Origin: Nocardia brasiliensis NBRC 14402
Lineage (GTDB): Bacteria > Actinomycetota > Actinomycetes > Mycobacteriales > Mycobacteriaceae
Assembly (NCBI RefSeq): GCF_000308475.2
Contig: NZ_BAFT02000068.1
Coordinates: 118,508-182,507, forward strand
DNA length: 64,000 nucleotides
Direction: 5' to 3'
Shown: piece by piece, positions 35,012 to 58,178 of the stretch
How positions within the stretch are numbered: position 1 is the first letter of the stretch
How the letters are laid out: each line of letters starts with the position of its first letter
Position numbers and translations under genes: made by a program
Notes under the pieces: generated by a model
The model's input: the letters and a program-made list of their open reading frames with translations, nothing else
Database searches by the model: none
Told to the model about the DNA's origin: nothing

Positions 35012-35345
35012 GTCATCGAACGCGTGTCCGGCTTGCCCGCCGCAGCCGGGGTCGGTACTTCCGAGGTGTGTGGATTGCGGAGAAGCGATGTGTGCGGCGT
35101 GCGGTCGGCGGCGGTCATGCAGCGTGTGTCCGGAATGCCTGCGGCGAGCGGGTTCGGCGTCGGGAAAGTGATTGCGGACTGTGCGGCGCGGCGCAACGGC
35201 TTTCGCGGCGTGGGCTCGGTGGCGGTCCTCGAGCGCGTGTCCGGATTGCCAGCTGCCGCCGGGCGCGGTGTTGCCGGGGTGCCCGCGCACCGTGCGGCGC
35301 AACGCAACGATTCATGCGGCGGGCGTTCGGTGGGGGATCAGCGAG
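35012..35345. repeat. Three diverged ~100-110-bp direct repeats before lnt
   Basis: The anchor GCGTGTCCGGxTTGCC recurs with its GTGTCCGG core at 35024, 35126 and 35237 (steps of 102 and 111 bp), each followed by a GCCGCxG-rich stretch and GTGCGGCGC/GCAACG; a partial fourth copy (TTCGGTGGGGGATCAGCG) precedes lnt. One frame gives repeated R-V-S-G-L-P-A-A-A-G units but no start or fold is convincing. The gap 35007-35378 is treated as noncoding. Confidence 0.75.
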
Positions 35346-35378
35346 AGTGCGCCGTCGTGCGCGGGAAGGTTACGCGGG

Positions 35379-37388
35379 GTGCGTGAGCCGATGTTGGGTG
35401 TGCTGAGGCGGTTTCCGGTGTTGTCGCGGGCGGTGGGCTCGATCTGCGCTGGGCTGTTGATCTTCGGGAGTTTTCCGCCGCGACCGTGGTGGTTCCTCGC
35501 GCCGCTCGGTCTCGCGCTGCTCACGCTGGTGGTGCGCGGCAGCGGGCGACTCCGGGCCGGGTTCGGGTACGGATTCCTGGCCGGTCTGGCGTTTTTCGTG
35601 CCGCTGCTGCCGTGGACCGGCATCTACGTCGGTCCGGTGCCGTGGTTGGCGCTGTCCACGGTGTGCGCTGTGTATATCGGCCTGTTCGGCTTGCTGGCAC
35701 GAACGGTGGGACGACTCCCGGGCTGGCCGCTGTGGGTGGCGCTGGCGTGGGCGAGCGCCGAGTGGGCGCGTTCCAGTTTCCCCTTCGGCGGATTCCCCTG
35801 GGGCCGTTTGGCCTTCGGGCAAGCCGACGGCTGGTACCTACCCCTCGCGTCGCTCGGCGGCGCCCCCTTCGTCAGCTTCGCGGTGGCGCTGACCGGCGCG
35901 GGCGCAGCCGCTCTGGTCCTCCAGTTGCGCGTGATCTATGCCGATGCACGGCCTGCTGCTGAGCCCCGCGCCGACGAGGTCACGTTCGGCGAGAACACGG
36001 CCGGAGACGGCAAGGGAATCACGGCAGACCGTAGCGGTGCGGCCGCCACCGGTGCGAGTGCTCGCACAGCCGGAGTCGGTGGCAGCGAAGCCGTTGCTGA
36101 CGCGAGTGTGGTCGCGGGCGGCGGGATTACGCCCAGAGTCAGTGGGAGCGAAGCCGTTGCCGGTGCGAGTGTGGCTGCTGCTGGCGGGAGTGCGGCCGTT
36201 GCCGATGCGAGTGTTGCTGCGGCCGACCGCGATTCCGCGGGTGGTGGTGCCGAGCTGTCGGCGGGCGCCGTTGCGGCGGACCGAGCAGACGCCGCGGTGC
36301 ACGCTGCCGACGAGCCGCCGGCGGGCCGGGCGCCGCAGCCGATCGCCGGATCCCGCCGGGCCGCGTGGCTCGGATGTGCCGCCGCTGCGGCAACTCTCGC
36401 GGTTCTGCCGTTGGCGGGGCTGCTGCTCGGGGCGACTCTGCCTGCGCCGGATCAGGGGGATCGGGTGATCACGGTGGCGGCGATTCAGGGGAGTGTGCCG
36501 CGGCTCGGGTTGGACTTCAATGCGCAGCGGCGGGCGGTGCTGGACAATCACGTGCGCCGCACCGAGGAGCTGGCGCAGGCGGTCGCGGCGGGGGCGGCGA
36601 AAAAGCCGGATGTGGTGATCTGGCCGGAGAATTCGTCCGATATCGACCCGCTGCGCAACGCCGACGCGGCGGCCCTGATCACCCGGGCGTCCGAGCGGAT
36701 CGGCGCGCCGATCCTGGTGGGCGCGGTGCTGGTGAACGGCGATCGGACCACGACCAACTCGGTGATCGTGTGGAACGGCGCCGCGGGCCCGGGGGAGCGC
36801 CACGACAAGAAGATCATCCAGCCCTTCGGCGAGTACCTGCCGATGCGTTCGTTCTTCCGGCTGTTCTCCGAATATGCCGATCGCGCCGGATATTTCGTGC
36901 CGGGCCACGGCGACGGTGTGGTCCGTGCGGCCGGTGTCGACATCGGCGTGGCGACCTGTTACGAGGTCGCCTTCGATCGCGCGTTCGAGGACGCGATGCG
37001 CGCGGGCGCGCAGCTGCTGACCGTGCCCACGAACAACGCGACGTTCGGCGACAGCGAGATGACCTATCAGCAGCTGGCCATGTCGCGGGTCCGGGCGGTC
37101 GAACACGGCAGGGCGCTGGTGGTCGCGGCGACCTCCGGCGTCAGCGCGATCATCGCGGCGGATGGCACTGTGCAGCAAGAGAGTCCGCAATTCGTGCCCG
37201 CCGCGCTGGTCGCCCAGCTACCGCTGCGCAGCAGCAACACCTTCGCTACTTTTGTTGGGCCGCTGCCGGAACGGGTGTTCGTCGCGCTGACGGCCGCCGC
37301 CGTCCTGGCTGTGTTGATCCGTCAACGTCGCGCCCGGCGCGCGCATGTGCCCGGGAAAAACGTGCCGCAGGTCACAGTGCGCGACTGA
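35379..37388 (+). CDS. lnt: Apolipoprotein N-acyltransferase with a repeat-rich insertion
   Basis: Transfers a fatty acyl chain to the N-terminal Cys of lipoproteins at the outer face of the membrane. N-terminal membrane helices (residues 10-200, with F-P-F-G-G-F-P-W-G) are followed by a nitrilase domain with the triad Glu (V-V-I-W-P-E-N-S-S-D), Lys (H-D-K-K-I) and Cys (V-A-T-C-Y-E-V-A-F). Between helices there is a ~120-residue Ala/Gly/Ser/Asp-rich insertion with repeated G-S-E-A-V-A-(D/G)-A-S-V, so the protein is 669 residues instead of ~500-550. GTG 35379 has GGGAAGG 9 nt upstream; ATG 35391 is an alternative. No Ppm1 domain is fused or adjacent. Confidence 0.92.
   Translation: MREPMLGVLRRFPVLSRAVGSICAGLLIFGSFPPRPWWFLAPLGLALLTLVVRGSGRLRAGFGYGFLAGLAFFVPLLPWTGIYVGPVPWLALSTVCAVYIGLFGLLARTVGRLPGWPLWVALAWASAEWARSSFPFGGFPWGRLAFGQADGWYLPLASLGGAPFVSFAVALTGAGAAALVLQLRVIYADARPAAEPRADEVTFGENTAGDGKGITADRSGAAATGASARTAGVGGSEAVADASVVAGGGITPRVSGSEAVAGASVAAAGGSAAVADASVAAADRDSAGGGAELSAGAVAADRADAAVHAADEPPAGRAPQPIAGSRRAAWLGCAAAAATLAVLPLAGLLLGATLPAPDQGDRVITVAAIQGSVPRLGLDFNAQRRAVLDNHVRRTEELAQAVAAGAAKKPDVVIWPENSSDIDPLRNADAAALITRASERIGAPILVGAVLVNGDRTTTNSVIVWNGAAGPGERHDKKIIQPFGEYLPMRSFFRLFSEYADRAGYFVPGHGDGVVRAAGVDIGVATCYEVAFDRAFEDAMRAGAQLLTVPTNNATFGDSEMTYQQLAMSRVRAVEHGRALVVAATSGVSAIIAADGTVQQESPQFVPAALVAQLPLRSSNTFATFVGPLPERVFVALTAAAVLAVLIRQRRARRAHVPGKNVPQVTVRD
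35945..36340 (+). repeat. Low-complexity in-frame insertion inside lnt
   Basis: Imperfect units of about 39-60 bases (GGGAGCGAAGCCGTTGC..GAGTG) encode G-S-E-A-V-A-x-A-S-V repeats. It separates the helix bundle from the final helix before the nitrilase domain; flanking conserved segments are intact. Confidence 0.75.
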
Positions 37389-37750
37389 AAGTCGTTGCGG
37401 GGGCTAACCGGACCTCCGGTATTTTCTGTGATTGCTGTAGCCGAACCGTGATGTAGCGAGTTATTCGCACATACGCATTGTTGATGTTGTATTAGCTTGT
37501 CAGGGCGGGTTTTTCCTGGGCTTTTGGCGAGGCGAACTGGGCGAATTGTCGTGTTAGCCAAATGTTTGCTATGCAAGATCAACGGCGCTGACTAGCCTGC
37601 GATGTGAAACAAATCCGCCACGCTGGCAATCCGGCCGATCAGACGCTCCGAATCATAGGGCGTGGATCACTTTTCACGGTCGGCCTCGCGCGCCTTGCTG
37701 TGGTCTGTGTTCTGGAAGTTGCGTCGAACAGCGGCAGAACGGAGTGATTG
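37389..37750 (+). promoter_or_regulatory. AT-richer leader region of the NRPS operon
   Basis: A 362-base gap, visibly lower in GC than its surroundings (for example 37425-37520), with no gene on either strand. It must carry the NRPS promoter. GGAG lies 6 nt before the ATG at 37751. I cannot point to a convincing -35/-10 pair or operator by eye. Confidence 0.5.
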
Positions 37751-51477
<13,727 letters not shown>

Positions 51478-51481
<4 letters not shown>

Positions 51482-51692
51482 ACGGGCAATACCCGGCCAC
51501 GCGCCAGTCGATGCGCCCGGAACGATCGGTCGTGCCCGCGCCGGGACCGGCCGCGGGCGGGGACTGCGAGGTGGACGGGCTCGACCTGTCCATGCTCCGG
51601 CCGTTTCGGGCGGTCGCCCGGCCCGCACGGCGCAAGCGGTGCGCGTCCGCCGTGGCCGGTCGATCGACTTCGACGACGGGGGAGGCGGCACA

Positions 51693-51696
<4 letters not shown>
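51478..51696 (+). CDS. 72-residue ORF coupled between NRPS and exporter genes
   Basis: Begins with a GTG that overlaps the NRPS stop (GTGA), with AAAGGAGAAG about 9 nt upstream, and ends in a TGA that overlaps the ATG of drrA (ATGA). This double coupling argues that it is translated. The product has no membrane helix and no signal peptide, and is rich in Pro, Arg and Ala, with an acidic centre (D-C-E-V-D-G-L-D-L) and a basic segment (R-R-K-R-C). It is not an MbtH protein: the conserved W and N-x-E-x-Q-x-S-x-W-P pattern is absent. I do not recognise a function. Confidence 0.55.
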
Positions 51697-52684
<988 letters not shown>

Positions 52685-52688
<4 letters not shown>

Positions 52689-53533
52689 CGGCGGTCCTGG
52701 AAAGTCCGAAAGTGCAGGCGGCGCAGGTCGATTCGGGGCCGCGGCTGCGAATCTTCCGGGACAGCGCGATCGTCGCCTACCGCAACCTGCTGACCATTCT
52801 GCGGGTGCCGACCCTGCTGGTGACCGCCACCATCCAGCCGCTGATGTTCGTGTTCCTGTTCGCCTACATCTTCGGCGCCTCGCTGGGCGGCAGTCAGTAC
52901 CGGGAATTCCTGCTCGCTGGAATCTTCACCCAGACAGTCGCTTTCAACGCGGCGTTCACCACCGTCGGGCTCGCGGGCGACCTGCAGAAGGGCATCATCG
53001 ACCGGATGCGCACCCTGCCCATGTCCCGGCTGGCCGTGCTGATGGGACGCACGCTGTCGGACCTGGTGGTCAATATCCTCAGCGTCGCGGTCATGGTCGG
53101 CTGTGGCTATCTGGTGGGTTGGCGGATCAACGGCGGCATCGCCGACGCCGTGCTCGCGTTCGGCATCATCCTGCTCTTCGCCTTCGCCATGTCCTGGGTC
53201 GGCGCGCTCACCGGCCTGATCTCACCGACCGTTGAGGTGGCACAGAGTGCCGGGCTGATCTGGATGTTCCCGCTCTCGTTCATTTCCTCGGCCTTCATCT
53301 CGGCGGAGACGCTGCCGGGTCCGCTGCGCACCATCGCCGAGTGGAACCCGATCACCGCGGTCTCGGCCGCGGGTCGCAAGCTCTTCGACAACGACGCGCC
53401 GCCGTCGTTCGCACCGCCCACCGGATGGGCCGCCGAGCACTGCGTCGGGTATGCCATCGCCTGCTCGCTCGTCATCCTCGCGGTTGCCATGCCGCTGGCA
53501 CTGCTGCGCTACCGCAAGGTCGCCAGCCACTAG
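52685..53533 (+). CDS. drrB: DrrB-type ABC-2 transporter permease
   Basis: A 282-residue permease with six membrane helices. The DrrB/ABC-2 pattern is plain: V-A-Y-R-N-L-L-T-I-L-R-V-P cytosolic entry, F-T-T-V-G-L-A-G-D-L-Q-K-G-I-I-D-R-M-R-T-L-P-M-S-R as coupling helix, and F-P-L-S-F-I-S-S-A-F-I before the last helices, ending Y-R-K-V. The start GTG 52685 overlaps the drrA stop (GTGA). It is the last gene of the coupled operon; an imperfect hairpin follows. Confidence 0.92.
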
Positions 53534-53540
53534 AGCGCTC

Positions 53541-53597
53541 GAGACCCCTGAGGCTCCGCCTCCCCGGTTGTGCACACCCGGGAGTGCGGAGTCTCTG
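53541..53597 (+). terminator. Imperfect hairpin after drrB
   Basis: GCTCCGCCTCCCCGG (53553-53567) pairs imperfectly with CCCGGGAGTGCGGAGT (53577-53592) around TTGTGCACA; outer GAGAC/GTCTC bases extend the stem. It begins 20 bases past the drrB stop and probably ends the NRPS operon. The rest of 53598-53808 is promoter space for the hydrolase pair. Confidence 0.6.
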
Positions 53598-53808
53598 GCG
53601 TTTCCGGCCAAAAGGCGCAGGCCGTAGGGGCGAATCCGCAGGCTGCGAGCGGAACCCTTGCATCTGCACTACTGCCGATCGGAATATTCTGGGCGATTGC
53701 CAATAGCTGGCTGTCTGACACGGATGATGTGCTCGACATCGACGAAGCGGTCGATGATACCCGGCTGCCTCTGTCGCGTCCTTCGAATGGAACGAAAGGA
53801 GCCGGTCA

Positions 53809-55608
53809 GTGGCTATGGATGCCTTTATTCGCCGGAGATACCCGGTACGCGCAGCCGTGCGCTGGTCGGTGCTCGTAGGAGTCGTGACGGTCGCGGCGAG
53901 CCTGGCTGTGCCGACGGGTGTCGCGTCCGCGGAAGATTCTGTCCCAGTCACCCAGGCCACCGATCGCCAGGAGGAGGTCCTCGCCGTTCGCGACGGGGTC
54001 ATCGTGTCGCAGGTCAGCTATTTCCTGCCGTTGCCCGCAGGGACGGCCGCGCACCCCGCGGCCTGCGATCGCACCGGATACCTGCGCTACCGGGCCGTCG
54101 GTAGTCCGGAACGTTCCGCCGACGCCGACAAGGTGATCGTGCAGCAGCCGGGTGCCAACGGCGGCGCGGTGAACTCCGACAGCGTGGCCGCGAACACCGT
54201 CGTCGCCGCGCGGGCGAACGGCCAGCACGTGGAGTTCTGGGCCTTGGCGCGCCGCAGCCAGTGCCTCGATGAGTCGTTCGGGTTCGACTACGCACTGCGC
54301 TCGGGCAACTACCTCGACGCGGTCGACTACTACTTCAACCACAAGCCGCTCGACGGCCAGGTGTTCCCGGGCTTCAAGGATTCGCCGCAGCTCGCGGTGC
54401 TCGATGCCATGGGCATGGAGCGGTTCATCCGCGATCAATACGAGGTGATGCTGTCGGAGCTCCCCGAGCAGGCGAGCCGGCAGCAGAAGTACGTGTGCAC
54501 CGGTATTTCGCTCGGCGGGCTGGTCGAAGGGTTCTTCGCGGACTGGGACTTCGACGGCAATCCGGCCACCACCAACGACGCCGGTTACCAGCAGTGCGCC
54601 GCGTTCGCCGCGCAGGACACGATGATCACCTCGGATCCGGTCGCGATCCAGAACACGCCGTTCCTGCACGACATCACCAACGCGATCGTCGGCCCGACCA
54701 ACGACGTGGTGAAGGCCGTCGCGAATGTCGGGGTGCTGCCGCGTTCGCTCGTTTCGGCGCCCGTCATCGGCGGCCGGACGTTCCTGGTGCTCCGATTGGC
54801 CGGTCTCGCCGCCTATCTGGAGCCGGACGCGGAAAGTCAGCTCATGGCGCATCTGCCGCACGATCTCGATCTCGATTTCACCCTCGACTACCTGTTCTCC
54901 GGATCGCCGGTGTCCTTCGCCACCAATGGCGCGGACGGTTCCGGCACCATCCGGGACTTCCGGTTCACCAACACCGCACTGCTCGGCGAGTTGATCGACA
55001 ACAACTCGGCCAACTTCGCGCTGTGGGAGCAAGGAGTCGGGGCCATTGCGGGCGGGCCGGTGGCGGAGAAGACGTTCCCGGTGCCCGGCTCGGTCACCCA
55101 GGTGCCGCTGCTCGGCGGCTTCCTGCGCGCGATCGCCGGTCCGCAGCCGCGCGTGCGGCCCACCGATCGGAACGTGCTCTACACCTGGCGCAACTACGAC
55201 GACGTGCAAGGGGTGCCCTACACCTCGCCCAACCACGAGTCCTCCGATATCCGCGATGCCGCAAGACAACTCGGCACCGGCGCACCGTACGCGTACTGGG
55301 AGACCTACTTTCCGGCGCGGCTGTACATCGATATCGGTGCGGGTTACGGCGGTGCGCGCAGCGGCGATATGACGAACCTGCGCTACCGCAACATGGCCCG
55401 CACCAAGCCGAGCTACATCGCCTACGCGGGTGACGGTTTCGTGCAGCAGGGCATCGGCATCGTCGTGCCGCCGGACCCGACCGCACAGGTGGTCACGCTG
55501 CCCGGCTACAGCCACGTCGACACGATCGGCGCGGCGCGGGTGCAGAACAACGGCAAGGCCGACGCCAGCGCGCAGACCCTGGCCGATTTCCTCGAGACCC
55601 TTGGCTGA
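53809..55608 (+). CDS. Secreted alpha/beta-hydrolase-like protein 1
   Basis: A 599-residue exported protein: signal peptide with core V-L-V-G-V-V-T-V-A-A-S-L-A-V and A-S-A cleavage site, then a mature part with a serine-hydrolase elbow C-T-G-I-S-L-G-G (GxSxG) and a late G-Y-S-H-V-D segment suitable for the catalytic His. Several Cys suggest disulfides. The block D-F-D-G-N-P-A-T-T-N-D-A-G-Y-Q-Q-C after the elbow is shared with the next gene. I do not recognise the exact family or substrate. The start is GTG 53809, with GAAAGGAG 7 nt upstream. Position beside the NRPS exporter suggests work on the exported peptide or another ester/amide outside the cell. Confidence 0.8.
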   Translation: MAMDAFIRRRYPVRAAVRWSVLVGVVTVAASLAVPTGVASAEDSVPVTQATDRQEEVLAVRDGVIVSQVSYFLPLPAGTAAHPAACDRTGYLRYRAVGSPERSADADKVIVQQPGANGGAVNSDSVAANTVVAARANGQHVEFWALARRSQCLDESFGFDYALRSGNYLDAVDYYFNHKPLDGQVFPGFKDSPQLAVLDAMGMERFIRDQYEVMLSELPEQASRQQKYVCTGISLGGLVEGFFADWDFDGNPATTNDAGYQQCAAFAAQDTMITSDPVAIQNTPFLHDITNAIVGPTNDVVKAVANVGVLPRSLVSAPVIGGRTFLVLRLAGLAAYLEPDAESQLMAHLPHDLDLDFTLDYLFSGSPVSFATNGADGSGTIRDFRFTNTALLGELIDNNSANFALWEQGVGAIAGGPVAEKTFPVPGSVTQVPLLGGFLRAIAGPQPRVRPTDRNVLYTWRNYDDVQGVPYTSPNHESSDIRDAARQLGTGAPYAYWETYFPARLYIDIGAGYGGARSGDMTNLRYRNMARTKPSYIAYAGDGFVQQGIGIVVPPDPTAQVVTLPGYSHVDTIGAARVQNNGKADASAQTLADFLETLG

Positions 55609-55632
55609 CCACATTTCACCGAAAGCGGAGTC

Positions 55633-57468
55633 ATGAAGCTCACCAGTCGAATCAGAGTGTCGCTGTCCGCCGGAATTCCGCTGGCGGTCACTGCGGTACT
55701 GCTCGTCGTCGGCCTGCCCGTTCCGTCTTCCGTTGCCGCCCCTGCGGTTTCGCGGGGCGCCGACAGCGCCGAGGTCACCCCGTTCACCGATCCCAGCTTC
55801 GGCGACGATGTCGAAGCCACCTATGTCCGGCTGCACTACCCGAGCCCGTATGCCACGATGGCCCATCCCGAAGCCTGTGACTGGATCTCGTTCGTGCGTT
55901 ACCGGTCCAAGAAGGGGCCGGCGCAGTCGTCGGACGCGGACGCGCTGCTCAGCGTGCAGCCCGGCACGTTCTCCGGTGCGGCGAACAACAATCCGCAAGG
56001 TCCGCAGGTCGTGCGCAAGGCCGCGGCGAACGGCAAGTCCGTGGAATACATTTCGCTGGATCGCCGGGCCAACTGTGCCGAGGACCGCACCGGGTGGGTC
56101 GCGGCCGAGCAGGCCGGGGACTACCACGTCGCGGCCGACTACTACTTCCACGGCAAGCCGATCGACGGCAAGACCTACCGGTACCAGACGTCGCAGGACC
56201 TGAATTACCTCGGCGAATACGGTCTGGCGCTGACCATGGACGACTGGCGTGCGGTGATCGAATACCTGCTGCCCGACCCGGCCGACCGGCACAAGATGGC
56301 CTGTGGCGGACACTCGCTGGGCGCCTTCCTCACCGGCCCGATGATGGCGTGGGACTTCGATCAGAATCCGGCCACCACCGAGGACGCCGGCTACAGCCTG
56401 TGCGGTCGCGGCATCGTCCCCGAAGACGGATTCGCCATGACCGATCCGGCGGGCTTCGCCGGGGCGCCACCGCTGGACGCGTTCTTCTCCGCGGTGGGCG
56501 GCGCCGTCCGCAACGGTGTCGACCTGCTGTTGAAGAACGGTCTGGGGACCGCGCAGTGGCCGGTCACCGCGGCCAGCGAGATCATGAACGTCTACTACCT
56601 CGCGGGCATGGCGGCGGACCAGAAGCCGGACGAGGAAAGCGATCTGAAGAATCTGGTGCCTGCCGATCTGCGCACCGAGCCGTGGATGCGGCTCATGTAC
56701 GGCAAGGACTATCTGGATCTGTTCACCGGCAACAACCTGCCGCGGGACTTCCGGCTCACCAACCGGGCCGCGCTGGGGATGCTGTTCGATCAGAACTCGG
56801 CGGAGTACGTCATGCAGGCCGGGCTCGGATACTACGACTGCCCGACCACCGGTAAGACGTACCCGGTGCCCAATGGACTCGGTTCGGTGCCGATCCTCGG
56901 GCCGAACCTGTTCGTCATTCCGCAGCGGGTCGGGTTCGGCCAGAACTACACCCCGGCCGATCGCAACCAGCTGTGCGGCTGGAAGAACTACGACCAGATG
57001 CCCGAAGCCACCATCGACGGCATCGATCCGGTCCGTGGGCAGCCGACCGATCGGGATCGCGAGGTCACCGATATCGTGGAGTTCGCGCGGGCGATGAACC
57101 CCGGTCGCCAGCCCACGGACTTCTTCGAGGAGTACACGCCGGTGCGCATCATCACCGACATGATCTTCGCGCTCGGCCTCGGCCGCGATGGTGAACTGCG
57201 CCAGCTGCAGAACCGCACCGGTGGCATCTTGAACTTCCTGCTGCACGGCGATCGTTGGCAGAGCACGCCGGCGGGGCGGCGCAATCTGACGCTGCTCTCG
57301 GGTGATTCGCCGCTGCAGAATGCGGGCTGGGGCGGCATCCTGCCCGCCAACGCCAAGATCATTCCCGGCTATCGGCACTACGACGTGATGACCGCCGCGG
57401 AAAAGCAGAACAACGGGATGCCCGAGATGGCAAGTAGTCTGATCGCGAACTTCCTGACCCAGCAGTGA
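55633..57468 (+). CDS. Secreted alpha/beta-hydrolase-like protein 2 (paralogue)
   Basis: A 611-residue paralogue of the preceding protein, 24 bases downstream and surely co-transcribed. Signal peptide (A-G-I-P-L-A-V-T-A-V-L-L-V-V-G with cleavage near A-A-P-A), elbow C-G-G-H-S-L-G-A (GxSxG), shared D-F-D-Q-N-P-A-T-T-E-D-A-G-Y-S-L-C and terminal G-Y-R-H-Y-D-V-M-T-A-A-E-K-Q-N-N-G. Paired blocks line up along the whole length, so the two arose by tandem duplication and diverged. Two differently tuned enzymes or a heterodimer are both possible. The start is ATG 55633, with GCGGAG upstream. Confidence 0.8.
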   Translation: MKLTSRIRVSLSAGIPLAVTAVLLVVGLPVPSSVAAPAVSRGADSAEVTPFTDPSFGDDVEATYVRLHYPSPYATMAHPEACDWISFVRYRSKKGPAQSSDADALLSVQPGTFSGAANNNPQGPQVVRKAAANGKSVEYISLDRRANCAEDRTGWVAAEQAGDYHVAADYYFHGKPIDGKTYRYQTSQDLNYLGEYGLALTMDDWRAVIEYLLPDPADRHKMACGGHSLGAFLTGPMMAWDFDQNPATTEDAGYSLCGRGIVPEDGFAMTDPAGFAGAPPLDAFFSAVGGAVRNGVDLLLKNGLGTAQWPVTAASEIMNVYYLAGMAADQKPDEESDLKNLVPADLRTEPWMRLMYGKDYLDLFTGNNLPRDFRLTNRAALGMLFDQNSAEYVMQAGLGYYDCPTTGKTYPVPNGLGSVPILGPNLFVIPQRVGFGQNYTPADRNQLCGWKNYDQMPEATIDGIDPVRGQPTDRDREVTDIVEFARAMNPGRQPTDFFEEYTPVRIITDMIFALGLGRDGELRQLQNRTGGILNFLLHGDRWQSTPAGRRNLTLLSGDSPLQNAGWGGILPANAKIIPGYRHYDVMTAAEKQNNGMPEMASSLIANFLTQQ

Positions 57469-57476
57469 TCTGAAAA

Positions 57477-57532
57477 CCGCAGCGGCTCCGTCCCTTTCGT
57501 CTGAACCGGGAAAGGTGCGGGGCCGCTGCGGT
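57477..57532 (+). terminator. Terminator after the hydrolase pair
   Basis: ACCGCAGCGGC (57477-57487) and GCCGCTGCGGT (57522-57532) pair perfectly; an inner CCCTTTC/GGGAAAG stem lies between. It starts 8 bases past the stop and separates the hydrolases from the flavoprotein gene. Confidence 0.75.
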
Positions 57533-57578
57533 GCGGTGCCACCGCACTCACGAAGATGATTGCTGACACGATGGGGGG

Positions 57579-58133
57579 ATGAATGAACAGGGGCGCCCGG
57601 TTCTGTACGCGATAGTGACAGGGTCGTCGGTGGCGCGGGACGTGGGGACGCTGGTGGATCTGGCCCAGGCGGACGGCTGGGAGGTCTGCGTGATCGCGTC
57701 GCCGGACGGGTTGCGGTTCATCGACGCCGACGGGCTCGCGGCTCGCACCGGACACGTGGTGCGCAGCCAGTACAAGGAGCCCGAGGCGCCGGACGCGCTG
57801 CCGCCCGCCGACGGGCTGATCGTCGCGCCGATCACGGCGAATTCGCTGGCCAAGTGGTCCGCCGGCATCTCGGACACGCTGCCGCTCGGCCTGCTGGTGG
57901 AGGCGGTCGGCCTGCGGCTGCCCGTGGTCGCGGTGCCCTTCGCCAATCGCGCATTGATCAGCTTTCCGCCGATCGGGGAGGCGATCCGGAAACTGTCGGA
58001 ATGGGGCGTGACGGTGCTGGCCGAGGATCCGCCGCACGAACCGGCCACGGGCGCCCAGGCCGCCGCCGGATTTCCGTGGGCCGGTGCCTGGCAGTCCCTG
58101 CTGCAGCACCCCTGGCGACCGCGTCCCGCGTGA
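57579..58133 (+). CDS. Flavoprotein of the HFCD (phosphopantothenoylcysteine decarboxylase-like) family
   Basis: A 184-residue FMN protein: V-L-Y-A-I-V-T-G-S-S-V-A-R-D at the N terminus (nucleotide-binding turn), D-G-L-I-V-A-P-I-T-A-N-S-L-A-K-W-S-A-G-I-S-D (the P-A-T-A-N-T-motif equivalent) and L-P-V-V-A-V-P-F-A-N. The family includes CoaC and the lantibiotic decarboxylase EpiD, which act on C-terminal Cys thiols. The catalytic His of CoaC is not obvious. It may be a general flavoprotein or a tailoring enzyme for the neighbouring peptide; the terminator before it makes co-expression with the NRPS operon uncertain. Confidence 0.82.
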   Translation: MNEQGRPVLYAIVTGSSVARDVGTLVDLAQADGWEVCVIASPDGLRFIDADGLAARTGHVVRSQYKEPEAPDALPPADGLIVAPITANSLAKWSAGISDTLPLGLLVEAVGLRLPVVAVPFANRALISFPPIGEAIRKLSEWGVTVLAEDPPHEPATGAQAAAGFPWAGAWQSLLQHPWRPRPA

Positions 58134-58178
58134 TCAGCGGGCGGCACAATGGGTTTCGCCGCCACCCTGTCTCGTTGC

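Noticed and set aside
35007..35378. Possible secreted repeat protein (R-V-S-G-L-P-A-A-A-G units) between the amidohydrolase and lnt
   Set aside because: No start codon with ribosome site, and the frame only exists as a continuation of a shadow of the amidohydrolase gene.
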